A stretch of 64,000 bases of DNA from Burkholderia sp. (GTDB lineage: Bacteria; Pseudomonadota; Gammaproteobacteria; Burkholderiales; Burkholderiaceae), in contig JAIRVP010000039.1 in the NCBI GenBank assembly GCA_031253835.1, forward strand, positions 140,270 to 204,269. The letters are read 5' to 3'. Under the pieces are notes generated by a model, which was given only the letters and a program-made list of their open reading frames with translations, made no database searches and was not told the origin of the DNA. A program made the position numbers and the translations under genes. This document shows, one piece after another, positions 26,749 to 35,911 of the stretch; position 1 is the first letter of the stretch; every line of letters starts with the position of its first letter.

Positions 26749-27732
26749 TCAGCGGCCGAGCAGACGCCCCAGCCGCATCATCGTGACGTTCACGCCGAGA
26801 TGGCGCATCGACGGCTGCACGATCACGCAGTTGTCATACGGCGTGACGATCGCGTCGTCGCCGTCGCGCGCGATCTCGGTGCCGGCTTGCTCGATCACCT
26901 CGAGCCCCGTGAACGGCTGCGAGAACCGGAAATCCATCGAACGTGCGACGACCGGCGCCGTGATCTCGATGAACGTCTGCCGCACCGGCGCGGCTTGCGT
27001 GAGGAACGTCGCGACGTCGTCGCGTGCGACGACGCCTGCATGCAGCAGGAAGCGCGCGGCGCTGTCGAGCGCGACGTCGCGCGCGCTCGCGGCGAAGTGC
27101 TGGCCCGTCTCGATCAGCAGCGCATTCTTCGCGCTCGCCGGATCGCCGAAGCCGCCGTAGTCGCGCAGCCGCGTGCCGTTCGCGTGGCCGCGATCGACGA
27201 TCACGTGCTCGGGCGTGCCGATCGCCGCCGCCAGCGCGATCGCCTTGTCGAGCGGCCCCGTCATCATCAGCGGCGCCGATGCTTCGTGCATCGAATGAAT
27301 GTCGAGCAGCAGGTCGACCGTATCGAGCAGCGGCCGCATCGCGCGCGCACGGGCCAGCTCGCGGCTGTCGCGCGCGCCGTCGAGCGCGGCCGGCGTCCAC
27401 ACGCGGTTCATGTCCTCGTCGAGATAGCGCGTCGCGTCGGCGTTCGCCGCGCTGAAGTGTTCGTACGCGCCGACGTTGCCGAAGCCGAGCGACAGCCGGC
27501 CCGCGACCGGTCGCAGGCCGGTGGCCAGCAGCGTGTCCACCGCGATCGCGCCGCTGACTTCGTTGCCGTGCGTGAGCGCGAGGATCATCACGTGCTTGCC
27601 GGGCTTGCCGCTGTCGAACGTATGCAGGTAGTCGATCCCCGTATTGCCCGCCCGCCAGCGCGCGATGTCGGGAAACGCCACTTCGATCGGATAGGCCGGC
27701 AACGCGGCGCGGATGGCTTCAAGCGTAGTCAT
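26749..27732 (-). CDS. Succinylglutamate desuccinylase/aspartoacylase-family metallohydrolase
   Basis: A 327-residue zinc hydrolase. THGNEVSG gives two zinc ligands (H-x2-E), DIHSMHE the third, and NVGAYEHFSAANADATRYLDEDMNR the substrate-binding Arg region, as in the AstE/AspA family (PF04952). These enzymes release an acyl group from an N-acyl amino acid. It is followed upstream by an MHS transporter on the same strand, so the two probably take up and deacylate one compound. Which one cannot be read from the sequence. Confidence 0.85.
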   Translation of the reverse strand: MTTLEAIRAALPAYPIEVAFPDIARWRAGNTGIDYLHTFDSGKPGKHVMILALTHGNEVSGAIAVDTLLATGLRPVAGRLSLGFGNVGAYEHFSAANADATRYLDEDMNRVWTPAALDGARDSRELARARAMRPLLDTVDLLLDIHSMHEASAPLMMTGPLDKAIALAAAIGTPEHVIVDRGHANGTRLRDYGGFGDPASAKNALLIETGQHFAASARDVALDSAARFLLHAGVVARDDVATFLTQAAPVRQTFIEITAPVVARSMDFRFSQPFTGLEVIEQAGTEIARDGDDAIVTPYDNCVIVQPSMRHLGVNVTMMRLGRLLGR

Positions 27733-27813
27733 GTCGGAAGAATTCGTCAGGGTTCGGGAAAGGCGCAGCCGGCGCGTGCCGGCTGTGCCCGAATCGGGTT
27801 CGTGCGAGGCCGG

Positions 27814-29142
27814 TCACGCCTCGGTCGCGCGCGTCGACGGCGCGGAACCGGTGGCCGCACCGCGCATCCGGCGGCCGAGCGAGATCACCGACGTGATGCC
27901 GAGCACGGCCGTCGCCATCACGTAGAAGCTCGGCGCCAGCTTGTTGTGCGTCGCGTCGATCAGCCAGGTGACGATCAGCGGCGCGAAGCCGCCGAACAGC
28001 GTCACCGAGAAGTTGTACGACAGCGCGAGGCCCGTGCCGCGCGTGCTGGTCGGGAAGATGTCGGCGAGCAGCGCCGGCAGCGGCGCGAGGCTCACCGCGA
28101 TCAGCAGCCCGACGAGCGCCTGCACCGCGAGCAGCGTTTCGACGGTCGGATAGCGGTTCAGGATCACGAACAGCGGCCACGTCGTCACGCCGACCAGGAT
28201 CAGCGCGACCAGCATCACGCGGATGCGGCCGAAGCGGTCCGACAGGTGCCCGACGACCGGCGCCGCGACCATCAGCATCGCGCCCGTGACGACCGCGCCG
28301 AGATACGACGACGTGGCCGGGATGTGCAGCTGCTTCACCGCGTACGTCGGCATGTACAGCTTGTGCACGTAGTTGAAGGCCGTGGCCGTCGCGACGACGC
28401 CCGCGCCGAGCAGCATGTTCGCGCGATCGCGGACGAACACGTCGCGCAGCGGCGACTTCGCACGCCCTTGCTCGCCGAGCCGGCGGAAATCGGCCGGTTC
28501 GTCGATGTTGCGGCGGATGTACAGGCCGACCGGGCCGATCAGCAGCCCGACCGAGAACGCGACGCGCCAGCCCCATGCGTGCAGCTGGTCGGCCGTCAGC
28601 AGCAGGCTCAGCAGCGCGGACACACCGGCCGCGAGCACCGTCGCGAGCCCCTGCGTCGACATCTGCCAGCTCGCGAAGAAGCCGCGCCGCTTCGCGTCGG
28701 CCTGCTCGACCATGAACGCGGTCGCCGCGCCGAATTCGCCGCCGGTCGAGAAGCCCTGCAGCATCCGCGCGACGATGATCACGAGCGGCGACGCGATGCC
28801 GATCTGCGCATACGTCGGCGCGAACGCGATCATCGCGGTGCCGACCATCATCAGCCCGATCGACACCGTGAGCGATGCCTTGCGGCCCGCGCGGTCCGCG
28901 TAGCTGCCGAGCACGATCGAGCCGAGCGGACGCGTGACGAACGAGATGCCGAACGTGCCGACCGACAGCAGCAGCGAGGTCGCCGCGTCGTGCGTCGGGA
29001 AAAACAGCTGGCCGATCACTATCGCGAAGTAACCGTAGATCAGCAGATCGTAGAACTCCAGCGCGTTGCCGATGCTCGCGGCGCAGATCTCGCGCCACGG
29101 ATTGTGCGGCGCCGGCGTCGCGGCTTGCGTATTGCGGGTCAT
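27814..29142 (-). CDS. MFS transporter of the metabolite:H+ symporter (MHS) family
   Basis: A 442-residue membrane protein with about twelve hydrophobic segments. It shows SIGNALEFYDLLIYGYFA at the first helix, the loop GSYADRAGRKASL, VARMLQGFSTGGEFGAA and GHLSDRFGRIRVML, all typical of KgtP/citrate/proline-betaine symporters. The ATG at 29142 with CCGGAGGAG upstream is preferred; an in-frame start at 29301 adds unrelated sequence. It is 81 bases before the aspartoacylase-like gene, consistent with import of its substrate. Confidence 0.88.
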   Translation of the reverse strand: MTRNTQAATPAPHNPWREICAASIGNALEFYDLLIYGYFAIVIGQLFFPTHDAATSLLLSVGTFGISFVTRPLGSIVLGSYADRAGRKASLTVSIGLMMVGTAMIAFAPTYAQIGIASPLVIIVARMLQGFSTGGEFGAATAFMVEQADAKRRGFFASWQMSTQGLATVLAAGVSALLSLLLTADQLHAWGWRVAFSVGLLIGPVGLYIRRNIDEPADFRRLGEQGRAKSPLRDVFVRDRANMLLGAGVVATATAFNYVHKLYMPTYAVKQLHIPATSSYLGAVVTGAMLMVAAPVVGHLSDRFGRIRVMLVALILVGVTTWPLFVILNRYPTVETLLAVQALVGLLIAVSLAPLPALLADIFPTSTRGTGLALSYNFSVTLFGGFAPLIVTWLIDATHNKLAPSFYVMATAVLGITSVISLGRRMRGAATGSAPSTRATEA

Positions 29143-29326
29143 GCCTGTGCTCCTCCGGGAATGCTGGCCGTCAGGATTTTGAAAGACGGCGCGCGGCGGT
29201 TGCCGGCGGCCGTTCGGGCCAGTCAAGCGCGGAGTGTAGGCAACGCCGTGCGTGCGTTCGTGCCGTTTCGGCACGCAGGCGTGCTGATCGGCGCAACGCA
29301 TGCGCCGCCCGCTTCGGGCAGCCGGC

Positions 29327-30244
29327 TCAGGCGGGCGGTGCGCCGTCGTCGTCGCGGGACGGCGCGGTGCGCCAGATCGCGTCGAGCACCGGGTGCGGTT
29401 CGTTCCGGCGCCGGTACAGCGCGATGTCGAAGCCGATCTGCCAGTCGGCGCCGCCGACGATCGCGAGATCGCCGCGCCGGACGTCGTCCGCGACGAGCCG
29501 CTGCGGCAGCCATGCGAGGCCGAGCCCGCGCCGCGCCATCGCGAGGATCGCTTCGTAGGAGTCGGCCTGGTACACGGGCCGCAGCGTCGGGCGGTTCGGC
29601 ATTTCGGCGAGATGGCGCGCGAGCACCGCGCGCAGCGTCAGCGTGCGCGCGAACGCGAGCCACGGCACCGGCGCCTGCCCGGCCGGCAGCCGGTAGCGCG
29701 CGCTGCCGCGCGCATCGAGCGCGCTGACGGGCACCAGCACCTCGCGCGCGACGGACAGCCAGTCGAAGCGGTCGCGATCGATCAGCAGCCGCGTGTGCGG
29801 GCTCGAATAGACGATCAGCATGTCGGCTTCGCCGGCCGTGAGCTGCAGGATCGCTTCCTCCGCGCTGCCGGTCGACACGGTCGCCGTGAAAAAGCCTGCG
29901 CGCGCAACCGTCTCGTCGTACCAGTCGGGGAAGAAGGTGGCCGACAGCGTGCGGCCGGTCGCGATCCGCAGGTTGTTCTCCAGCACCGGCGACGCTTCCT
30001 GCAGCTGCGTGCGCGCGCCGTGCAGGATGTCGAGCGCGTTCGATGCGGCGTCCAGGAAGACGGTGCCGGCCGCCGTCAGTTCGAGCGGCTTCGTGCGTGC
30101 GATCAGTCGCGCGCCGACCCACTCCTCGAGCGAGCGGATGCGGCGGCCGAACGCCGGATGCGTGACGAAGCGGTTTTCCGCGGCGCGCGTGAAGCTGCGC
30201 GTGCGTGCGAGTTCGACGAAATCTTCGAGCCATTTCAGTTGCAT
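29327..30244 (-). CDS. LysR-family transcriptional regulator
   Basis: A 305-residue regulator. The winged helix is MQLKWLEDFVELARTRSFTRAA at residues 1-22, with AFGRRIRSLEEWVGARLIAR. The remainder is the periplasmic-binding-protein-like effector domain (SYEAILAMARRGLGLAWLP is its conserved core). It is on the same strand as the MHS-aspartoacylase pair and may control it, since no divergent partner exists. The ORF extends upstream without a plausible start, so the ATG at 30244 is used. Confidence 0.88.
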   Translation of the reverse strand: MQLKWLEDFVELARTRSFTRAAENRFVTHPAFGRRIRSLEEWVGARLIARTKPLELTAAGTVFLDAASNALDILHGARTQLQEASPVLENNLRIATGRTLSATFFPDWYDETVARAGFFTATVSTGSAEEAILQLTAGEADMLIVYSSPHTRLLIDRDRFDWLSVAREVLVPVSALDARGSARYRLPAGQAPVPWLAFARTLTLRAVLARHLAEMPNRPTLRPVYQADSYEAILAMARRGLGLAWLPQRLVADDVRRGDLAIVGGADWQIGFDIALYRRRNEPHPVLDAIWRTAPSRDDDGAPPA

Positions 30245-30306
30245 GGCCTGGCTCCTGGGTGGGCGGTGGCGTGCTGTGCGGTGCGAGCCTTGGGCGGCAC
30301 CCGATC

Positions 30307-31272
30307 CTACGGCGCCTGCGGTGCGTCGCGCAGCACGGTGCGTAACGCGGTATCGAACGGCGTCGCGTAATCGATCCCGAGCGCGCGCACGCGCGATGCG
30401 TCCAGGTGGCAATCGTACGGGCGCGGCGTCGCGTCGGTCGGCTGGTCGATCGGTGTCAGCGACGCATCGACGCCGAGCGCGGCTGCGATTCGCTGCGCGA
30501 TGTCGTGCTTCGTCATCGGCTCCTCGCCCGACCAGTGACGAATGCCCGTGACGGATTCGCCCGCGAGATGGCGCAGCGTCAGGTCGCGGATGACCTGCGC
30601 GACGTCCGGCGTGTAGGTCGGATAGCGGATCGCCCACGCGTCCATGCCGACCGCGCTGGCGCCCGGGCGCGCGGACGCGGCAACGGCCGGTACGAGACTC
30701 GTGACCGCCGATTCGCTCCAGTCGGCGACCGGCCCGAAGAGCAACGGCAGGCGCAGCACGCAGGAGCGCGCAGATGCGGCGAGAAGTGCCGCCTCGCCCT
30801 CCAGCTTGGTGCGGCCGTAGATGTTCAGCGGGTTCGGTGTCGCGTCTTCACGGTACGGGGCGGCCTTGCCGTCGAAGACGTAGTCGGTCGAGATGCCGAG
30901 CGTCCATGCGCCGTATCGGGCGGCCAGCGCGCCGACGCGGGCCGGCGCGTCGACGTTGATCGCACGGGCGGCGGCCGGGTCGCGTTCGCAGACGTCCGGG
31001 CGGCGTTCGGCGGCGCAGACGATGACGGCGGCCGGTTGGTGCGTCGCGAATGCTTGCTCGAGAGCCGGCTGGTCGAGGACGTCCAGCAGCGCGAGGTTTT
31101 CCGGTGGCAATGACAGAAGTCTCGCGCCGGCGCTTTGCGGGTTCCGGATCGTTGCAAGCAGCGTCAGCGAAGATTCAAGGGCCAGCGATGCGGCAACCGC
31201 GCGGCCGAGCAGGCCGGAGGCGCCGATGAGGAGGACAGTTTTGCGTTCGGTCGACGGAGTGGGGCTTGGCAT
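30307..31272 (-). CDS. RmlD-like NAD(P)-dependent reductase (extended SDR)
   Basis: A 321-residue protein of the RmlD/MAT2B substrate-binding SDR family. The Rossmann turn is LLIGASGLLGRAVA (residues 14-27), STDYVFDGKAAPY is the catalytic Ser/Thr region and IYGRTKLEGEAAL holds the YxxxK pair. RmlD proper makes dTDP-rhamnose and sits in sugar clusters. None is here, so a different role is likely. It is downstream of nothing obvious on its strand and 62 bases from the LysR gene. Substrate unknown. Confidence 0.8.
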   Translation of the reverse strand: MPSPTPSTERKTVLLIGASGLLGRAVAASLALESSLTLLATIRNPQSAGARLLSLPPENLALLDVLDQPALEQAFATHQPAAVIVCAAERRPDVCERDPAAARAINVDAPARVGALAARYGAWTLGISTDYVFDGKAAPYREDATPNPLNIYGRTKLEGEAALLAASARSCVLRLPLLFGPVADWSESAVTSLVPAVAASARPGASAVGMDAWAIRYPTYTPDVAQVIRDLTLRHLAGESVTGIRHWSGEEPMTKHDIAQRIAAALGVDASLTPIDQPTDATPRPYDCHLDASRVRALGIDYATPFDTALRTVLRDAPQAP

Positions 31273-31542
31273 GTGCGGCGATTCGGGTGACGTGGGGGAG
31301 CGCGAGGTCGCGATCCACGTTCGAATGTCCGGCTCGACGTTCGAACGATGAACGTGCGGAGGATAGCCGAGTTTGGCACCGGACACATCTGCGCGACCGA
31401 CACGAAGCGTTGCGGCCGAAGCGCATCAGGTCCGCCATGCCAGCCGGCTCCGCATGCCGCGCATGCGTCGATCCTCCAAAGCACGGCGCGGTACACATCC
31501 GTGCACCGCGCCAGTCACCCCGGACGAACACTTCGCCGCGCG

Positions 31543-31956
31543 TTACTTCCGATCGAACGAATACCGCCCCGGCCCGGTCAGCGCGAGCAACAGCAACCCG
31601 CCGATGATGCTCACGTTCTTGTAGAAGTTGATCATCGCCATGTACTGCTCCATCCCCTGCAGCGCCCAGTAACGATGGCCGATCAACGCGGTTGCAAGCG
31701 TATAGGTGGCGAACACCAGCGCGAGCGGACGCGTATAGAAACCGATCGCGATCAGCGCGCCGCCGGCCAGCTCGACCGCCACCGCGATCGCGGCCGCCAG
31801 TTCGGGCGCCGGGTTCCCCGTCGACGCCATGTACGCGACCGTGCCCGAGAAGCCGTTCAGCTTCTGCCAGCCGAACAGCACGAACAGGATCATCATCAGC
31901 ACGCGAGCCGCCAGCAGCAGCTCGTCCTTCTTCGACTCCAGCGAAACGTAACGCAT
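31543..31956 (-). CDS. DoxX-family membrane protein
   Basis: A 137-residue protein with four hydrophobic segments, starting LLLAARVLMMILFVLFGWQKLNGF, the DoxX signature, and GHRYWALQGMEQYMAMINFYKNVSIIGGLLLLA near the end. Such proteins (YphA/DoxX) are often induced by oxidative or thiol stress and associate with redox partners. The ATG at 31956 gives the normal length. No operon partner is evident; upstream is a 418-base gap. Confidence 0.85.
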   Translation of the reverse strand: MRYVSLESKKDELLLAARVLMMILFVLFGWQKLNGFSGTVAYMASTGNPAPELAAAIAVAVELAGGALIAIGFYTRPLALVFATYTLATALIGHRYWALQGMEQYMAMINFYKNVSIIGGLLLLALTGPGRYSFDRK

Positions 31957-32374
31957 AGCAATCACCCTTGAATTGACGGTTTGATGCGGCCGCTGCCGAT
32001 GCACGCCTGAACGACGCACGTGGCCGGCAACGGACCACGCCTCGCTCGATCGGATCGCTGGCCGATACCGCGGCCAGTTGCCGAAGAATCCGTCCGGTCG
32101 CGCCGTTCGCGGCGCGCTTCGAATCGGTTCTGGCGAAGCACGGGTGCAGTCTACTGTCTCACCGGAAATCATCAATCCGTCAAAACATGATTCGCCGTCT
32201 CAATTTAGTGGACAATCGGGCGCAAGAAGGGCTTTGTGACGCGTCACGACGTGCAGAACGGCACGGCAGGCCGTGATGCCGGACCGCGCACGCGGCCCGA
32301 ACGCAGCGCCCGCTTCATGTCCTCCACGACGAGGCCGGCGCGCCGTCGGCACTCTCGACGCGCCGCACCGGCTG
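31957..32374. other. 418-base gap between doxX and the dapA-like gene
   Basis: No gene is seen. A short AT-richer zone at 32165-32215 probably contains the doxX promoter on the minus strand (TTGACG is visible in revcomp near 32185, without a good -10). The segment at 32230-32370 shows no recognisable structure. Confidence 0.4.
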
Positions 32375-33319
32375 TTACGCCGCGATCCGCCGGCGGAAAT
32401 GCTCGGTTCCCGCGACGATCTTGTCGAGCACCGCGTCGAGCGCCCAGAATCGTTCCCGCACGTCGTAGTCGATCGCACGGCACCTGATCGACCCGAACGT
32501 GCCGATCCGCTGATGGTAAATCTTCGCGAGTGCCGGATAGCCGAGGGCCTCCGATACCGCCGACACGACCAGGAACGTCGACAGTTCATCGGCCAGCGCC
32601 GGATGCGTGTCGCCTTGCGTGCGCAACCACCGGTAGAGATCCGGGTGGAAATTGGTGAACACGCCGTTGAAGCCGGCGGACCCGGCCTTCATCGCGTCCC
32701 ACGCAATCGCGGCGTTCGCGTTCAGGATCTTCAGCGGCGATCCCTCGGCAAGCGCAACGCGCCGCTTCACCGTGTCGAGATCGCAGCTCACGTCCTTGAG
32801 CATCACGAACCGGCCCGTGTCGATGCATACGCGCAGTTCGTCATCCGAAAGAAGCCGCCGGTAGGGGGCCGGGCATTCATACAGGCCGAGCGGGAGATCC
32901 GACGGCAGACGCCCGAGCAGCCGGTCCAGGTGATCGAGCAACGCGGCAGTGCCCTTGCGCTGCGGATCGAGGCGGTTGGTCACGAGCACGACGCCCTGCG
33001 CGCCCGATTCGGCCGCCGCGCACAGCTCGGCGGCCTGCGCGTCGAGATCGTCGCTGATGTGCCCGGACGCGACGACCGGCACGCGCCCGGCCACCCGATC
33101 GACCACGAAGCGCGCGAGTTCCGCGCGTTCGGCCAGGCTCAGGAACTGCATCTCGCTCGATTGCGCGACCGCGAACAACGCATCGGAACCGTGCGCCAGA
33201 TACCATTCGATGAGCCGCTCGAGCCCGGCGTAGTCGATCGCGCCGGCGTCGTCGAACGGCGTCAGCATCACCGGGACGATCCCCTCGATGGTCACGTTCG
33301 ATTGCTGCGGGTGTTGCAT
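32375..33319 (-). CDS. DapA/N-acetylneuraminate-lyase-family aldolase
   Basis: A 314-residue TIM-barrel lyase. The Schiff-base Lys175 is in VMLKDVSCD and the partner Tyr147 in GLYECPAP. The N-terminal GIVPVMLTPFDDAGAIDY is the family start. True dihydrodipicolinate synthase has GTTGE at the substrate loop; here it is AQSSEM, so a catabolic 2-oxo-acid aldolase or dehydratase is more likely. It closes an operon ribokinase, MFS, dapA-like under a LacI regulator. AAGGAG precedes the ATG. Confidence 0.85.
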   Translation of the reverse strand: MQHPQQSNVTIEGIVPVMLTPFDDAGAIDYAGLERLIEWYLAHGSDALFAVAQSSEMQFLSLAERAELARFVVDRVAGRVPVVASGHISDDLDAQAAELCAAAESGAQGVVLVTNRLDPQRKGTAALLDHLDRLLGRLPSDLPLGLYECPAPYRRLLSDDELRVCIDTGRFVMLKDVSCDLDTVKRRVALAEGSPLKILNANAAIAWDAMKAGSAGFNGVFTNFHPDLYRWLRTQGDTHPALADELSTFLVVSAVSEALGYPALAKIYHQRIGTFGSIRCRAIDYDVRERFWALDAVLDKIVAGTEHFRRRIAA

Positions 33320-33363
33320 CTGTTTCTCCTTGCTTCAGTGAATGCGGGGAGCAGACCGCGGGC

Positions 33364-34683
33364 TCACGCCGGCAACGGTCCGGGCGCGGCGTTCGCGGCC
33401 TGCTCGGGAATCGGCTTGCGCACCAGCAGCAGATAGGCCATCGCACCGGCGAACGCGATCGCCGCGGCCGTCAGCAGCGCCGGCACGAACGACCACTTCT
33501 GCGCAATGAGGCCCGTCAGGATCGGCGCAAGCGCGCCGCCGATGAAGCCGCCGAAATTCTGGATCGCACCGAGCGACGCGATACGGCTCGGCGGCGCGGC
33601 CGCCGTCGCGAGCGCCCACGAGCAGGCCGACGCCGCGTTCGCGAGAAAGATCACGACCGAAATGCAGGCGAGCGCAACCGTGTTGCTCTGCACGAGCGCG
33701 GCCGGGATCGTGAAGGCGACCATCCCGAGCATCGCGACCACCACGGCATTGCGCCGGCTCACGACCGGCGAACGGCTGCGGCGCGTGACCAGATCCGACA
33801 GCCAGCCGGCGACCAGCGACCCGACGAACCCGCACAGGAACGGCACCGACGCGGCGAATCCGGTACGGATCAGGCTCATGTGCCGCTCCATCGTCAGGTA
33901 GCCGGGCAGCCAGGTCAGGTAGACCCAGTTCAGGTACACGGAGCCGAAGAAGCCGATCAGCATCCCCCAGGTCGTGCCGTGCGAGAACAGGCTGCGCCAT
34001 TCGGCGAAGGTCAGTCTGGGTGCCACGGCCACGCTTTGCGCGTCGGCATCGAGATAGCTGCGCTCGGCGGCGGACAGTTGCGCGCGCACCGGGTCGCGAT
34101 ACAGCGCGAACCACACGACCGCGACGACGAGACCGAGCGCCCCCGTCGCGATGAACGCCCAGCGCCAGTCGAACGATGCGACGAGAATCGACAGCAGCAG
34201 CGGCGCGAGCGCGGTGCCGAGCGGCGACGCGGCGTTGAAAATGCCGGTCGGCGTGCCGCGCGCGCGCAGCGGAAACCAGTTGCTCACCACACGCGCGGCC
34301 GACGGGAACTGCGGCGCCTCGCCGATGCCGAGCACGATGCGCGCGACGATGAACCAGCCGAAGGTCGACACGATGCCGCCCGCCGCCTGCGCGAACGACC
34401 AGACGATCAACCCGATGCCGAGCAGCCGGCGCGGGCCGATGCGGTCGACGAGCCCGCCGACCGGAAACTGGCACAGCGCATAGCTCCACGAGAACGCGGA
34501 CAGCAGCAGCCCCATCTGCGAGAGCGACAGGCCGAGATCGCCGCGGATCGCCGAACTCGCGACGGCCAGCGTGCCGCGATCGAGGTAGTTGACGATCCCG
34601 CTCGCCATCAACAGCGCGAGCGCGATGCGTTGGCCGCGCCGGATGCGTGGCGGCGCGGGCGGAACAGGCTGGTTTTCGTTCAT
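33364..34683 (-). CDS. MFS transporter of the anion:cation symporter (ACS) family
   Basis: A 439-residue membrane protein with about twelve hydrophobic segments. Visible marks are ASGIVNYLDRGTLAVA in helix 1, GGLVDRIGPRRLLG in the loop, and GIGEAPQFPSAARVVSNWFP, the typical ACS (ExuT/GudP) region. These proteins carry sugar acids and related anions. GGAG nine bases upstream favours the ATG at 34683 over an upstream in-frame ATG at 34698. It lies between the ribokinase and the dapA-like gene, 44-60 bases from each. Confidence 0.88.
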   Translation of the reverse strand: MNENQPVPPAPPRIRRGQRIALALLMASGIVNYLDRGTLAVASSAIRGDLGLSLSQMGLLLSAFSWSYALCQFPVGGLVDRIGPRRLLGIGLIVWSFAQAAGGIVSTFGWFIVARIVLGIGEAPQFPSAARVVSNWFPLRARGTPTGIFNAASPLGTALAPLLLSILVASFDWRWAFIATGALGLVVAVVWFALYRDPVRAQLSAAERSYLDADAQSVAVAPRLTFAEWRSLFSHGTTWGMLIGFFGSVYLNWVYLTWLPGYLTMERHMSLIRTGFAASVPFLCGFVGSLVAGWLSDLVTRRSRSPVVSRRNAVVVAMLGMVAFTIPAALVQSNTVALACISVVIFLANAASACSWALATAAAPPSRIASLGAIQNFGGFIGGALAPILTGLIAQKWSFVPALLTAAAIAFAGAMAYLLLVRKPIPEQAANAAPGPLPA

Positions 34684-34743
34684 GTCGGTTGTCTCCATGT
34701 CACTGGTATCGGCCGGTTCCGGCCGTTCCGTCGTGTGCGGAAT

Positions 34744-35670
34744 TCAGGTATCCATACGTACGACTTCGTCGCGCGTCGGGATCGAGGTCTGTGCGCCGGG
34801 GCGCGTGACGCTGATCGCGGCCGCACGCTGGCCGAAGCCGACCGCGTCGTCCATCGACGCGCCGCCGGCGCGGGCGGCCGCGAACCCGCCGACGAACGTG
34901 TCGCCGGCCGCGGTCGTATCGACGGCCGTCACGGTCATCGCCCGATGGCGGCCGTTCCCGGCGCTGCCGCGCCAGCAGACGCCACGCGCGCCGAGCGTGA
35001 CCAGCACGTTGCCGACGCCCTTCGCGCACAGCGCATCGGCGGCGCGCACGGCTGACTCGTCGTCGCCGACGGCGATGCCGGTCAGCGACTCGACTTCGGT
35101 TTCGTTGACGACGAGGTAGTCGACCCGCGCCAGCAACGCGTCGAACAGCGGCTGCGCGGGCGCCGGATTGAGCAGCACCGGCGTGTGATGCGCACTGGCG
35201 CAGGCAATCGCGCGCGCGACGGTGGCAACCGGCACTTCGAGCTGGCACACGAGCAGCGCCGCTCCCGCGATCGCTTCGCGCGCCGCGTCGATCCGGTCGG
35301 CATCGAGGCACGCATTCGCACCGGGCACGACGACGATGCTGTTCGCGCCGCCGTCGTCGACCGTGATCGTCGCCACGCCGGTTGCCGTGCCGCCGATCCG
35401 ATGCAGATGCGCGACGTCGATGCGCTCCGCCGCCAGCGCGCCATGCAGGCGCGCCCCGAACGCGTCGTCGCCGACGCAGCCGATCATCGCGACCGACGCG
35501 CCCAGGCGCGCGGCCGCGACCGCCTGGTTCGCGCCCTTGCCGCCGTGAACGGTCTGGAAGGCCGTGCCGAGCAGCGTTTCGCCCGGCACCGGCAGGCGCG
35601 GCGCGCGCGTGACGAGGTCGATGTTGACGCTGCCGACGACAGCGATACGCGGTGAAGGGCTGTCGCTCAT
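34744..35670 (-). CDS. rbsK: Ribokinase (PfkB family)
   Basis: A 308-residue sugar kinase. GGKGANQAVAAARLG near residue 43 and VDTTAAGDTFVGGFA (catalytic Asp in AGDTF) near 250 are the two PfkB signatures, and the first has the exact RbsK form. N-terminal PRIAVVGSVNIDLVTRAPRLPVPGET fits ribokinase. It phosphorylates ribose or a related sugar. Its start lies only five bases from a LacI-type palindrome, and it heads the operon with the MFS and DapA-like genes, a partnership not typical of plain ribose use. Confidence 0.85.
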   Translation of the reverse strand: MSDSPSPRIAVVGSVNIDLVTRAPRLPVPGETLLGTAFQTVHGGKGANQAVAAARLGASVAMIGCVGDDAFGARLHGALAAERIDVAHLHRIGGTATGVATITVDDGGANSIVVVPGANACLDADRIDAAREAIAGAALLVCQLEVPVATVARAIACASAHHTPVLLNPAPAQPLFDALLARVDYLVVNETEVESLTGIAVGDDESAVRAADALCAKGVGNVLVTLGARGVCWRGSAGNGRHRAMTVTAVDTTAAGDTFVGGFAAARAGGASMDDAVGFGQRAAAISVTRPGAQTSIPTRDEVVRMDT

Positions 35671-35675
35671 GCTTG

Positions 35676-35693
35676 AATGTAACCGCTTACATT
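35676..35693. promoter_or_regulatory. LacI-type operator upstream of rbsK
   Basis: AATGTAA-CCGC-TTACATT, perfect seven-base arms around a CG centre, as expected for LacI/GalR proteins. A second, degenerate copy with the right half GCGCTTACATT lies at 35791-35801. Both are in the divergent gap between rbsK and the LacI gene. Confidence 0.75.
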
Positions 35694-35911
35694 TGAGGCC
35701 GACAAAATGGCCGGACGGGCCGTCGTCTCTGAAAATTTCGCGATGCGGGTGAAATCCATGTCTGACATAATACGAAGCAGCGGGAAGATAGCGCTTACAT
35801 TCTCACAGGATCGAATCGGGATGCAAGCGGGACCACCATGAATCGAGGGTAAACAATGACGCGACTGGCAACGCACGGCGCAGGCACGCCCACCCCGCCG
35901 GGAGACCGCCG

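Noticed and set aside
26482..29727. A 1,081-codon open frame on the plus strand
   Set aside because: Antisense shadow of the aspartoacylase-like and MHS genes; no family features and extreme Arg/His content.
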